From contig JAVYIN010000005.1 in NCBI GenBank assembly GCA_035968315.1, forward strand, positions 744,001 to 808,000: DNA of 64,000 nt, given 5' to 3'. Both the position numbers and the translations under genes were made by a program. This stretch comes from Nitrospira sp. Lineage in GTDB: Bacteria; Nitrospirota; Nitrospiria; Nitrospirales; Nitrospiraceae. The notes beneath the pieces are model-generated. The model was not told the origin of the DNA. It made no database searches and saw only the letters and a list, made by a program, of their open reading frames with translations. Of the stretch, positions 8,611-17,351 are shown piece after piece; the first letter of the stretch is position 1, and every line of letters begins with the position of its first letter.

Positions 8611-9828
8611 TTAGGCCGTGCGTTCCAGATTATTCCTCTCACTCGCGCCGCAAATACCTTCCCAATCGGCTTTTCGCTTCCCAAGCCCACAGGCCTGAAG
8701 ATACGCGTCGTCGATCGCTGTGACCACCCCACCGGTTATCGCCGGATCCTGAACCTCATCGATCGCATTAGCGACATGCACGGCGGCCAACGTGCTGAAT
8801 CCTTTCTGCAGCGAACCAGCGGGCTCGTGGTGAAACACGACAGCATCAACCAAGGCATCGTTCACCCCCCACAAACTGAGCAGTAATCCTCCCACATCCG
8901 GATGCGTGGCCTGAAAGACGGCGCGTTCGGCTTCGCAGATCGGAATTCGCTCGGCCTTCACCAGTTTCATCACCTTCCCATACCCGTCCGGAAAATTCGA
9001 CACAAGGACGAGCACACCAATGTCATGAAGCAACCCGGCCATGAATGCTCGCTCGACCCCCATCGACCCACGCCCCTCCGCCTGCGCAATTGCCCGTGCA
9101 TGGGTCGCCGTTTCGATACTGTGCCGCCAGAGCCCTTCGAGGGAAACGGAACTGCGCCTGGCCACCGACAATTCAGAAAATACATGCGAGGCCAGGATCA
9201 ACGACTTGACCGTGTTCACCCCCAACAACGCCACGGCCTGGGCGGGATTGGAAATGGTGCGCCGGAGTCCGTAATACATGGAGTTCACAATTTGAAGCAC
9301 TTTCGACAGCATCGCCATATCCTTGGCAATGATTCGTCCGGCGGTTTCCGCCGTCGCATGCGGCGACTCCATAGCCAAGACGAATTCCTGATAGAGCATC
9401 GGCATGCTGGGCAGTATGGCGATGGTGCTGATGAACTCGCGAAGAGATTGATTGTTCAAGCGATTCTGCAACAGGCTCAGTCCGTTGAGCATATGCCCCA
9501 AACCGGCTGCATCGAATGGTTTGGCAATAAACTGATGGGCCACATCTAAACCGTGGAGCATCGAATCGCGATGAACCGCATTGGAACAGACGACTCGCAT
9601 GACTCCCGGATAGCGCGCCCTGATTTCCGCCTGCAATCGAAGCCCGCCCATCCCTGAAAGATGGCTGTCGCTGACAAGCACATCGACAGGCCTGCGGGCG
9701 AACACGGCCAGCGCCGCATCCACCGTGCCTGCCATGAGAATTTCCCATTGGCCGGCCAATGGGGCCAGAGCCTGGCGTACCATCTCTAGCGAGGCCGGAT
9801 TTTCATCTACAAAAAGGACAGTCTTCAT
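8611..9828 (-). CDS. Response regulator with HDOD output domain
   Basis: The 405-residue protein joins a receiver (1-120; acidic residues near VDEN, phospho-acceptor Asp54 in VSDSHLSG, Lys103 in AKPFD) to an HDOD domain (about 130-330) with ILPSMPMLYQEFVLAME, DMAMLSKVLQIVNSMYYG and the GLLHDIGVLVL segment. HDOD domains are related to HD phosphohydrolases but generally act as signalling scaffolds, for example in cyclic-di-GMP, chemotaxis or competence control. Here the His-Asp of the HD motif is retained in HDIG, so catalysis is not excluded. No kinase is adjacent. Confidence 0.92.
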   Translation of the reverse strand: MKTVLFVDENPASLEMVRQALAPLAGQWEILMAGTVDAALAVFARRPVDVLVSDSHLSGMGGLRLQAEIRARYPGVMRVVCSNAVHRDSMLHGLDVAHQFIAKPFDAAGLGHMLNGLSLLQNRLNNQSLREFISTIAILPSMPMLYQEFVLAMESPHATAETAGRIIAKDMAMLSKVLQIVNSMYYGLRRTISNPAQAVALLGVNTVKSLILASHVFSELSVARRSSVSLEGLWRHSIETATHARAIAQAEGRGSMGVERAFMAGLLHDIGVLVLVSNFPDGYGKVMKLVKAERIPICEAERAVFQATHPDVGGLLLSLWGVNDALVDAVVFHHEPAGSLQKGFSTLAAVHVANAIDEVQDPAITGGVVTAIDDAYLQACGLGKRKADWEGICGASERNNLERTA

Positions 9829-9987
9829 GGGTTTTCACCTACTCATTTGCGCTAGGGCACTGTTCATATCGGACAGCCTCGGCCTCTTCTGAAGCCCTCA
9901 GCCTCCCAAAACCCATGCCGCCGTCAACCAGCGGGTTGACCTTCAGCCTCCATATCCGTACGCTGACAGTCCCACACGAGAGCACCG

Positions 9988-10758
9988 ATGAGCGACAACG
10001 ATAAGCACCGCGCCCGCATTTTCCTGCATCGAGGCCAACTGGCCCAGGCCAAAGCCGCTTACGAACAGGCCGTCGCAGACGACCGGCTGTCCGGCAACCA
10101 CACCGAGCTGTCCTCCTCACTAGGCAATCTCGGCAATGTCTGCGCGCTCTCGGGCGATCTTGAACGGGCCGAAACCTGCTACCGGGAGGTGCTGGCCATT
10201 CAACGCACCGAACAGAATCAACATGCCATCGCCCACACGCTGGTGAACCTCGGCAACCTCCACATCGGCGCAGGCCGGCCGGAGAAAGCCCGCCCCTACT
10301 ATCTCGAAGCGCTCGATCTGCTCACCCCTCTGAATGACCATCGCGCACTGGGGATCCTGTATCACAATCTGGGCATGGAAGAAGCCCGGCAAGCCCATTG
10401 GGATGAGGCGGCGGCGCACTTTGCCCACGCGCTGGATTGCCACCGCATCGTCGGCAACGAAGAGGGCCTGGCTGTCACCTACAGCCAGCTCGGCAAGGCG
10501 TATCTTGACTCCGGGGCCCTCCGCAAAGCCGAAGCCTGTTTCAACAACGCCTCCGAGCACTTCATCAAGCTCGGCCATTCCGCCGGCGAAGCGGCGGCAT
10601 TGCGGTTATTGGCCGCCATCTACGTGCGCGAACGAAACTCCGTCTCGGCCCTCCGCTGCCTTGAGCGCGTGGTCTCCCTCGACCGTCACCATCAGCTTCC
10701 CGAACTGGCCCAGGATACCGCCCTCCTGACGGAACTCCGGCAGCATCTCCCACATTAA
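9988..10758 (+). CDS. Tetratricopeptide repeat protein
   Basis: The product has 256 residues made almost wholly of TPR units, about six, each about 40 residues (for example LSSSLGNLGNVCALSGDLER and IAHTLVNLGNLHIGAGRPEK). The 40-residue spacing points to the Rapsyn/LGN-like TPR_12 class, a protein-protein binding scaffold. There is no signal peptide, so it is cytoplasmic. It stands alone, 55 bases before the PagL-like gene on the same strand. Partner unknown. Confidence 0.9.
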   Translation: MSDNDKHRARIFLHRGQLAQAKAAYEQAVADDRLSGNHTELSSSLGNLGNVCALSGDLERAETCYREVLAIQRTEQNQHAIAHTLVNLGNLHIGAGRPEKARPYYLEALDLLTPLNDHRALGILYHNLGMEEARQAHWDEAAAHFAHALDCHRIVGNEEGLAVTYSQLGKAYLDSGALRKAEACFNNASEHFIKLGHSAGEAAALRLLAAIYVRERNSVSALRCLERVVSLDRHHQLPELAQDTALLTELRQHLPH

Positions 10759-10813
10759 GTTATCCGCTCGAACAACCGACAAGATACTGACGTGAACATT
10801 TGCCAAGGGTGGG

Positions 10814-11413
10814 ATGGTGCTCCTTCGTATCGCGCGTTTGACTTTCATGGTTGCGGCAATAGCCACTGCTGCACAGGCCACAGAATGGACGGCTCCCCAG
10901 ATCACCGTGGGCACGCAGGAGATCGGCCTCTCCGCCGGCTATCTGCTCCCCCATCGGCTGACCGTCGACCATACGACCAAACAACAAGGCGTCGCCTTCA
11001 TGCCCTCCTGGATGATGACGGTAACAGACCCCGTCGGCGACAGCTGGTATCGCGGCCAGGTCTCGTTGGGCGCCGAGGTCGTGTACATCCAGTTCCGGGA
11101 ACCGTTCTTGACCCACGGCATGGGCTTTACGCCGAAAATCAAATACACCGTCGTGGCTCATGACCGCATTCGGCCCTATGCGGAATTCGCCGGAGGCCCG
11201 TTCTGGACCGATCTGGCGGGGAAGATTCCCGAAGAGTCCTCCCGATTCAATTTCATCCTGACGGCGGGATTCGGCTGCTCGTATTTCATCACCCAACAGA
11301 TGTCATTGAATGTCGGCTATCGCTTTCACCACATTTCCAATGCCGGCACGCGGTATCCGAATCTGGGCTTGAACTCCAGTTTACCGTTCGGCGGATTTTC
11401 GTTTTACTTCTGA
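10814..11413 (+). CDS. PagL-like lipid A 3-O-deacylase/acyloxyacyl hydrolase
   Basis: This is a predicted outer-membrane beta-barrel of 199 residues with a signal peptide ending AQA (about residue 21). The C-terminal YRFHHISNAGTRYPNLGLNS matches the active-site region of PagL, where the His and the Ser two residues later form the catalytic pair; the last residue is Phe, as usual for barrels. PagL removes an acyl chain from lipid A. The third catalytic residue (Glu in PagL) is not obvious in the few residues after the motif. The following lipoprotein gene is 16 bases downstream and may be co-transcribed. Confidence 0.82.
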   Translation: MVLLRIARLTFMVAAIATAAQATEWTAPQITVGTQEIGLSAGYLLPHRLTVDHTTKQQGVAFMPSWMMTVTDPVGDSWYRGQVSLGAEVVYIQFREPFLTHGMGFTPKIKYTVVAHDRIRPYAEFAGGPFWTDLAGKIPEESSRFNFILTAGFGCSYFITQQMSLNVGYRFHHISNAGTRYPNLGLNSSLPFGGFSFYF

Positions 11414-11429
11414 CAAAAGGACGGACATC

Positions 11430-12167
11430 GTGGCACACACATCACCCTCACGTCTCCTTGGATTGCTGCTGCTCATCGGCATGGCCACCACCGGCTGCTC
11501 ACGCTGGATCGACGTGAAACCGGCCGCGGAAGCCGGCCCCTCGCCGGCATCCCTCTCCATCGCGAGCAGCGAACGCGTCCCGCTGATTCTGGATGCCGTC
11601 AAGATCAGCCACAACGGATCGCCGCAGAATCCATCTTCCGATCTGGAACGCCGTTTCCTGAGCGCGCTCCAAGACCTCAGCCTGTTTTCGCAACTCTCAC
11701 TGTTCGATACGGCTCCGGCCACCGGCAAAGCCATTGTCGCGCGCCTGTCCGTCAACGACACGATCGATTCGCATCCCGGGGAAGCCGCCTGGAAAGGCGT
11801 CATCATCGGCACCTCGATGTTTCTGCTCGCTCCGGTAATGGAATTGCACTACGACTACGGCACGCACTTGACCCTGGAGCTCGAACGGTGGGACGGCACC
11901 GTCAAAACCTATACAGCCTCTTCCAACGGCACGGCTCGCTACAACCTCTTCGCCGCCAGCCCCAGCATGATCACAGAACTGAAAGGGCATGTCCTCGAAA
12001 CCGGCATCACGGACATCATGGAACAACTCGTCAAGGACACGGCGTTCTACAACGCCAGCAGCGCCCCAGTCAGCGAACGATCCATCTATGCGGTCAGCGT
12101 GAAATCGAAGCACCGGACACCGGCGGTCCTCTCCATCTCGACATCCGGCACAGCCGACATGCGATAA
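11430..12167 (+). CDS. Hypothetical lipoprotein, 245 aa
   Basis: The GTG start follows AAGGAC, and the N-terminus is a lipoprotein signal with a basic start, a Leu-rich core and MATTGC, so Cys23 would be lipidated. The mature part is mixed alpha/beta with no domain that I recognise; a hydrophobic segment occurs around 127-140 (GVIIGTSMFLLAPVM). It sits 16 bases behind the PagL-like gene, which suggests a joint role at the outer membrane, but this is inference from position only. Confidence 0.75.
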   Translation: MAHTSPSRLLGLLLLIGMATTGCSRWIDVKPAAEAGPSPASLSIASSERVPLILDAVKISHNGSPQNPSSDLERRFLSALQDLSLFSQLSLFDTAPATGKAIVARLSVNDTIDSHPGEAAWKGVIIGTSMFLLAPVMELHYDYGTHLTLELERWDGTVKTYTASSNGTARYNLFAASPSMITELKGHVLETGITDIMEQLVKDTAFYNASSAPVSERSIYAVSVKSKHRTPAVLSISTSGTADMR

Positions 12168-12257
12168 CCGAACTCCGCCTCGCCCCAAGACCAGCCCACC
12201 AGGCTGGTCTGTCTCCCTGCGCTAATGCTATGATGCGCCTTCATACAAGGAGCACCG

Positions 12258-12575
12258 ATGGACATCGACGCATTTCGCCAGATGGTCGCCAAGAACCCCA
12301 ACGGATTTCTCGGCCGGTATGGCCTGGGCAATAAAATCATTCAGGAAGGTGGAAACCTCGAAGAGGCCGTGGAGCATCTGCGCGTCGCCGTGCAGCTCGA
12401 CCCTGTCCATGTGGCCTCGCATTTGGCGCTGGCCCGGGCTCTCATCGGCCTGGGACGGCCCGAAGAGGCCAAGCCAGTGCTGAAAGGCGGGATCGACGCC
12501 TCCACATCCGGACGCGCCAACGGTGGCCGCGACCTGGTGCCGGAGATGCAGATGATGCTCCAAGGCTTGCGCTAA
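12258..12575 (+). CDS. Small TPR-like protein, 105 aa
   Basis: The short soluble protein carries two TPR-like helical pairs (FLGRYGLGNKIIQEGGNLEEA, then VASHLALARALIGLGRPEEA). A strong AAGGAG precedes the ATG by 5 bases. The next gene begins 16 bases downstream with its own AGGAG, so the two form an operon. Probably a binding module; partner not identifiable. Confidence 0.82.
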   Translation: MDIDAFRQMVAKNPNGFLGRYGLGNKIIQEGGNLEEAVEHLRVAVQLDPVHVASHLALARALIGLGRPEEAKPVLKGGIDASTSGRANGGRDLVPEMQMMLQGLR

Positions 12576-12591
12576 CGAAGGAGACCGCAGC

Positions 12592-12792
12592 ATGACACTC
12601 GACACAGCGAAACAGCGGATCGAATCGGCCATTGCGCAGTACGGCGCACACGCGGCGGCGGCCATCGATCTGGTGATGAACGAAGTCCGCTCGGATATGG
12701 GGGCGAAGGCGTTCAATCAACTCGTCGAGGAATTCGACCTCGAACTGGAATACAACATCGCCCCCTTGGAATCCGACTACTCCAACAGCTAA
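12592..12792 (+). CDS. Hypothetical protein, 66 aa
   Basis: This small acidic helical protein is preceded by AAGGAG 8 bases before the ATG. I know no family for it. It is the second gene of a pair with the TPR-like protein. The frame, the ribosome site and the tight spacing support that it is translated. The C-terminus is rich in acidic residues (EEFDLELEY). Confidence 0.7.
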   Translation: MTLDTAKQRIESAIAQYGAHAAAAIDLVMNEVRSDMGAKAFNQLVEEFDLELEYNIAPLESDYSNS

Positions 12793-12813
12793 CCCTCCAA
12801 CGAGTCACCCTAC

Positions 12814-13902
12814 ATGCCGCTTATTTGGTCGGCCATCTCAGCCCATGGCTACGGCCATGCCGCGCAGGTCATCCCGGTCTTGAATGCCTTGGGCCGCCGC
12901 AGACCCGGCGTCCGGGTCGTCTTGCGCACTAACGTGTCGCGCGCGTTTTTCGCAGACCGCCTCACGGTCGAATGGGAACTCAGCCCCTGCGAGCAAGATA
13001 TCGGCTGCATCCAACAAGGGCCGATCACGATGGATTGGCCGGCCACCTGGCAGGCCCATCGAGCCTTTCACGGCACGTGGGACCACCGGCTGCGCGAGGA
13101 AATTGCGGCGATCGAACAGGCCCGCGCGGATCTCGTCATTGGCAACATCCCCTATCTCGCCATGGCGGCAGGAGCCGCAGCCGGCCTGCCCACCATCGCT
13201 GTAGCCAGCCTGAGCTGGGACGATGTGCTGCTAGAACACCTGTCTCCGAATGAACCCTGGCAGCACGCGCTCCTCGAACAGATCAGCCATGCCTACGCAC
13301 AAGCCTCATTACTCTTGAGAATTGCACCGGGCCTGCCGATGCGCGCCTTTCCCACGGCGACAGACATCAGCCCGATTGCGGCCCCTCTTCCTCCGGAACG
13401 GACCAGGCTGCGCAAGCTGTTGCAGATCGAACAACAAGACGCGCTTATTCTGATCGCCTTCGGAGGCATCCCCCTCGAATCGCTGCCGTTTGCTCGAATG
13501 GAGTCGATGGCCGGCCTTCACTTTCTGATCGCGGGCCCCGTCCCCCCTGGATCCATCCGCGTCCATTCGATCGCTGAAATCCCCATGCCCTTCAGCACCC
13601 TGCTCTCGTCCGTTGATGCCGTCATGACCAAACCCGGCTATGGCACCATCATCGAATCGGTGGCCATCAACACACCCGTCGTCTATGTCCGGCGCTACAG
13701 CTTTGCCGACGAGCAGCCCATCGTCGAGTATCTGCATCGTTATGGAAGAGGTGTGGAACTGGCCGGGGAAGACTTCGAACAGGCCCAATGGGAAGCCGCG
13801 CTGCACAAGGCCCTGGCTCTGCCACAGCCCATCCACCGGCCACCCGACGCAGCCGGGGCCGCCGAGGCAGCGAAGATTCTGGAGTCGCTGCTCCCCGTCT
13901 GA
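12814..13902 (+). CDS. GT-B glycosyltransferase, arabinokinase-like family
   Basis: The 362-residue protein has the two-domain GT-B pattern. The N-terminus AHGYGHAAQVIPVLNAL is the glycine-rich loop that is also seen in the N-terminal half of plant L-arabinokinase and in MurG-type transferases. The C-terminal donor site is suggested by SSVDAVMTKPGYGTIIESVA and the following VVYVRRYSFADEQP. It probably transfers a sugar in the cytoplasm, but neither donor nor acceptor can be told. It starts 21 bases after the 66-residue protein gene and may belong to the same transcript. Confidence 0.8.
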   Translation: MPLIWSAISAHGYGHAAQVIPVLNALGRRRPGVRVVLRTNVSRAFFADRLTVEWELSPCEQDIGCIQQGPITMDWPATWQAHRAFHGTWDHRLREEIAAIEQARADLVIGNIPYLAMAAGAAAGLPTIAVASLSWDDVLLEHLSPNEPWQHALLEQISHAYAQASLLLRIAPGLPMRAFPTATDISPIAAPLPPERTRLRKLLQIEQQDALILIAFGGIPLESLPFARMESMAGLHFLIAGPVPPGSIRVHSIAEIPMPFSTLLSSVDAVMTKPGYGTIIESVAINTPVVYVRRYSFADEQPIVEYLHRYGRGVELAGEDFEQAQWEAALHKALALPQPIHRPPDAAGAAEAAKILESLLPV

Positions 13903-14050
13903 GCCGGATCGCCCCCGTCCCTCTCCAATATTCCTCTGTGTTCCCGCGGAGTTTCCGGCACATCTTTTTGCCGGATTCGTCCGTAGAGTGTTATAGTTGT
14001 GACGGGTTTGAGTCTTGAAGACCGAATCATCACACATCGCATCCGTTACG

Positions 14051-14650
14051 ATGGACACACCGTCACAGCAGGCCGCATCCACCATTGACCCAGCGCTTCT
14101 TGCCCGAGTGGTCAAGGGAGACGTGCAGGCATTTAGCCAGCTCTACGATCAATCGAGCGCGCTCTTGTACAGCCTGGCGCTCCGCATGCTCGGCAATAAA
14201 GAGGATGCCGCCGAACTCCTGCAAGACGTCTATCTCGAAGTCTGGCGCAAGGTGTCCCGGTATGATGTCGGACGCGGCACCCCGCTCGCCTGGCTGGTCA
14301 CCTTAACCAGAAGCCGGGCGGTGGATCGCCTCCGCGCCCGCAGTGCGCGAGGTCCGCAGTCCATGGGCGCGCCGCTCGATGGCGCCAGCCACGTCCCGGA
14401 TCGCGGCCCCACGCCCTTTGAGGCGCAGGCGGATCAGGAGGTCCGCACGCTGGTGATGGGCGCGCTGGCAGCGCTCCCACCCGCGCAGCAAGAGGCGCTT
14501 GAATTGGCTTACTATGAGGGCTTATCGCACGTGGAAATCGCCGCCAAGCTCAATCAGCCGCTCGGCACGGTCAAGACCCGCATTAAACTGGGCATGACCA
14601 AACTCCGGGAGTCCTTGCGCCATTGCTGGGAACAGGGTGAGCACCTATGA
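14051..14650 (+). CDS. ECF-type RNA polymerase sigma factor (SigK-like)
   Basis: The product has 199 residues with region 2 (FSQLYDQSSALLYSLALRML, then DAAELLQDVYLEVW) and region 4 (LPPAQQEALELAYYEGLSHV and a HTH with LGTVKTRIKLGM). The TPLAWLVTLTRSRAVDRLR stretch is typical of the SigK/RpoE-like ECF class. A TTG at 14015 in frame is an alternative start; neither has a clear ribosome site. A TATAGT hexamer at 13992-13997 could be a promoter element. The stop codon overlaps the start of the anti-sigma gene (ATGA), so the two are translationally coupled and the sigma factor is probably held inactive by the partner. Confidence 0.93.
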   Translation: MDTPSQQAASTIDPALLARVVKGDVQAFSQLYDQSSALLYSLALRMLGNKEDAAELLQDVYLEVWRKVSRYDVGRGTPLAWLVTLTRSRAVDRLRARSARGPQSMGAPLDGASHVPDRGPTPFEAQADQEVRTLVMGALAALPPAQQEALELAYYEGLSHVEIAAKLNQPLGTVKTRIKLGMTKLRESLRHCWEQGEHL

Positions 14651-15666
14651 CACACGAAGAACTTGAGGAAGCCGTTCCGCTCTATGCCGCCGGGGCCCTG
14701 GAGCGTCCGGAACGCCAGGCGCTCGAAACGCATCTTCTCTCAGGCTGCGTATCCTGCCACACCGCGCTCAAGGAATATCAGGCCGTCGCTGCCGTACTCC
14801 CCTTTGGGTTGCAGAGCACACCGCCCCCCCGCACGCTGAAAGCCAAAATCATGGCCGCCCGCACCGCCCCCCTGATGGAGGACGCCGCAACCGAGAAACA
14901 GACCTCCAGACCGAGCCTTGAGCCGGGCGAATGGATGAACCATCTCTTTCCACCGGAATCCTCCGCTTCTTCATGGTCTCTGCGATGGGGACTCGGATTG
15001 GCAGTGCTCGGCATGTTGGCCACCAGCGTCTATTTCGCCTGGAACTCCTATACCGCCATGACGGACGGCTCCGCCAAGCTCCAGGCCCTGCAAACCGCCT
15101 CACAGGAGCAGGCCGCAAAACTGGCCTTGATCCAACAACAACTGCGGGAGCGTGAACAGACCATCGACCGCCTGAAATCCGAGAGGGCCCAGCAGCGCAC
15201 GGAAACCACAGAATTAAAAGAGCAATTGACCCAGCGGGAGGCTGAGCTCGAAGATCTGCGGGTCCAATTGGTCACTCGCACCCACATGCCCCAGGCTGCC
15301 CACGCACCGGAAACCGAACTGGCGGCCTTGCTTCGCCAAAGCCACGTGCAGGCCATCTCTCTGAGCGGATCGGACAAAGCCAAAGGCGCGGCAGGCTTTC
15401 TCCTCTACGATGCCCGCACACAAAAGCTGTGGCTCTACTCCCACAATCTGCCCAAATGTCCGAAAGGCATGAATTACCAGATCTGGGCCATTCAGGATAA
15501 GCCGGTCAGCATGGGCACCTTTCACAACCATGGCGGCGAAACCGCGCATCGTCTTATTACTCGCCAGCCAAACCTTTCCACGGTCAAACAGTTCACCATC
15601 AGCCTCGAACCATTGGGAGAGCGATCAGCCCCAACAGGCCCGATCTATCTCACCAGCCAGTCGTAA
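14647..15666 (+). CDS. Membrane anti-sigma factor, RskA family
   Basis: This 339-residue single-pass protein has an N-terminal zinc-type anti-sigma domain (HLLSGCVSCHTALKEY, HxxxCxxC), one membrane helix around 113-133, a coiled coil rich in Gln and Glu (about 145-205), and a C-terminal RskA domain (LYDARTQKLWLYSHNLP, NYQIWAIQDKPVSMGTF). The C-terminal part lies outside the cytoplasmic membrane and would sense the signal; proteolysis then frees the sigma factor. It overlaps the sigma gene by 4 bases. The signal is unknown. The coiled-coil insert between membrane and sensor is longer than I would expect. Confidence 0.92.
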   Translation: MTHEELEEAVPLYAAGALERPERQALETHLLSGCVSCHTALKEYQAVAAVLPFGLQSTPPPRTLKAKIMAARTAPLMEDAATEKQTSRPSLEPGEWMNHLFPPESSASSWSLRWGLGLAVLGMLATSVYFAWNSYTAMTDGSAKLQALQTASQEQAAKLALIQQQLREREQTIDRLKSERAQQRTETTELKEQLTQREAELEDLRVQLVTRTHMPQAAHAPETELAALLRQSHVQAISLSGSDKAKGAAGFLLYDARTQKLWLYSHNLPKCPKGMNYQIWAIQDKPVSMGTFHNHGGETAHRLITRQPNLSTVKQFTISLEPLGERSAPTGPIYLTSQS

Positions 15667-15675
15667 CCTGTCCGT

Positions 15676-16212
15676 ATGATGCGGAAACAGACCACCAACG
15701 AGAGCCCCTCACCAGCACGCACGCAAGACCTGGCCTTCATGCGCCTGGCCCTTGAACAGGCCGGACTCGCTCCGTCAGTCGGAGAAGTGCCCATCGGCAC
15801 GCTGCTCGTCTGCAAGGGAGAAATCCTAGCCAAGGCCCATAATCTCCGCGAGGCCCGGCAGGATCCCACTGCCCATGCTGAGATGCTTGCGATCCAAGAG
15901 GCGGCAGCCAAGGTGGGAAGCTGGCGGCTCACCGACTGTACGCTCTATGTCACGCTTGAGCCCTGCCCGATGTGCGCGGGAGCCATCGTGCAATCACGAA
16001 TCGCCCGGCTGGTCTTCGGCGCCTGGGACCCCAAAGCCGGCGCCTGCGGCTCGCTCATGGATATTCCCGCGGAACCCCGCTTGAACCACCGGGTACGGGT
16101 CGAAGGAGGACTGCTCGAAGAAGAAAGCCAGCGACTGCTGCAGGAGTTTTTCCGAAACCGGCGAAGCCTCTCGAAATCAGGCGATCCCACGGTCATACAG
16201 CCGGCCCCCTAA
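15676..16212 (+). CDS. tadA: tRNA(adenine-34) deaminase
   Basis: TadA converts A34 to inosine in tRNA-Arg(ACG) so that the anticodon can read three codons. The 178 residues contain the zinc/catalytic motif HAEM (His67, Glu69) and PCPMCAGA (Cys97, Cys100), which are the signature of the cytidine-deaminase fold. The N-terminal 15 or so residues are extra, and in-frame ATG codons at 15679 and 15739 could be the true start. The 3' end overlaps the convergent phosphopantetheinyl transferase gene by 4 bases. Confidence 0.95.
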   Translation: MMRKQTTNESPSPARTQDLAFMRLALEQAGLAPSVGEVPIGTLLVCKGEILAKAHNLREARQDPTAHAEMLAIQEAAAKVGSWRLTDCTLYVTLEPCPMCAGAIVQSRIARLVFGAWDPKAGACGSLMDIPAEPRLNHRVRVEGGLLEEESQRLLQEFFRNRRSLSKSGDPTVIQPAP

Positions 16213-16991
16213 GGCCAGCAGCAGGCCTCCGTTCGCCACTCATCTCCCTGTGCCGTCACGGCGCCGATCCACCCGTCTTCGAGAGCAAGAAACCGGACCA
16301 GCCCCTGTTCGACAGAGCCAGAGACAGGATTCCAATTCACCGCCGCGGCAAGCCCATCCGGCAACAGCGTGACCTCACAGCGATCCAACGGGAACTGGAG
16401 TCCAATCCCCTTACACTTCAAAAAGGCCTCCTTGGCGGCCCAATACCGAAAAAACTGGGCGGATTGTGCGGCGCCAGGCAAACCCATCACGCTCTCACGT
16501 TCAGCCGGTGAATAAAACCGCTGCGCCAGCTTGACCACTTCGACATCGGCCCGAATCCGTTCAAGATCGACACCCACTTCCTGCTGCCTGGCCACTGCAA
16601 TCAGCAGCCGTCCATGAGAATGAGACAAATTAAAATGGATAGGCGCCACGCCGGCTGGCAAACCAGCCAGCGCCGGTTTGCCCGCCGCCCCCGAGTGGAA
16701 CGTCAGCGCAGACGGATCGAAACCGGTGTAGCGGGCAAGAACGGCCCGAAGACAGCCCCGCGCAAGAATGTAGCGGTTGCCATCTTCGAGACGCACACAA
16801 CGGCCGGCTCGGACCCGTTCATTATGGCTCAGCCATTCGCGGCAAAGCGCCATCGTAGCGGAGGTCCCCTCGAGCGAAAATCCCCAGAGGTGAACAGTCC
16901 GCGCCTCCAGCGGCACCGGAACATGCCAGCTGGAATCGCAAATCTGATCGCTCGATGAAAACGCTACCGGTCCAGCACTCTGCACATCCAT
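16209..16991 (-). CDS. 4'-phosphopantetheinyl transferase, Sfp type
   Basis: The enzyme would move phosphopantetheine from CoA to carrier proteins of fatty acid, polyketide or non-ribosomal peptide systems. The 260 residues carry the Sfp-type signatures: FNLSHSHGRLLIA, GVDLERIR (metal-binding Asp and Glu) and WAAKEAFLKCKGIGLQFPL. Sfp-type enzymes usually serve secondary metabolism, though many bacteria use them for fatty acid synthesis also. No carrier protein or synthase is in the window. Convergent with tadA, overlapping by 4 bases. Confidence 0.9.
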   Translation of the reverse strand: MDVQSAGPVAFSSSDQICDSSWHVPVPLEARTVHLWGFSLEGTSATMALCREWLSHNERVRAGRCVRLEDGNRYILARGCLRAVLARYTGFDPSALTFHSGAAGKPALAGLPAGVAPIHFNLSHSHGRLLIAVARQQEVGVDLERIRADVEVVKLAQRFYSPAERESVMGLPGAAQSAQFFRYWAAKEAFLKCKGIGLQFPLDRCEVTLLPDGLAAAVNWNPVSGSVEQGLVRFLALEDGWIGAVTAQGDEWRTEACCWP

Positions 16992-17141
16992 CTCGCTTCC
17001 AGGAAGGCCCGACTACTCACCATCCGGCCTATTCTCATCTAGGCCAGGGAAAGAAAACCGATTGAAAAATCTTCGCCCCCACGTTAAGCTCCCCCAGTCG
17101 CAATTCCCCCGGGTCTTGCTTCCCAGTCATACCAGTTGAAC

Positions 17142-17231
17142 GGAGAGGTGCCAGAGTGGCCGAATGGACTCGCCTCGAAAGCGGGCGTCCTCGTAAGGGG
17201 ACCGTGGGTTCAAATCCCACCCTCTCCGCCA
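17142..17231 (+). tRNA. tRNA-Ser (anticodon CGA)
   Basis: The 90 bases fold as a class II tRNA: acceptor GGAGAGG/CCTCTCC, D arm, anticodon arm CTCGC-CTCGAAA-GCGGG, a long variable arm, T arm GTGGG-TTCAAAT-CCCAC, discriminator G and an encoded CCA. The anticodon CGA reads UCG. The long variable arm confirms serine identity. An open frame on the opposite strand here is an artefact of the tRNA. Confidence 0.97.
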
Positions 17232-17351
17232 AACAGAGCTTGCTCGACCCGGAGCCTCTATAATTGATCTTGGCGACAGGATAGAACACCTCACGCAGTC
17301 CTCAGGTCATATACCAACCTTCGGTTATTTTGGCGGCGGAATAGAACACTT

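Noticed and set aside
17035-17289. A minus-strand open frame of 84 codons across tRNA-Ser
   Set aside because: The translation is the well-known false protein made from the antisense of a serine tRNA; the tRNA itself explains the sequence.
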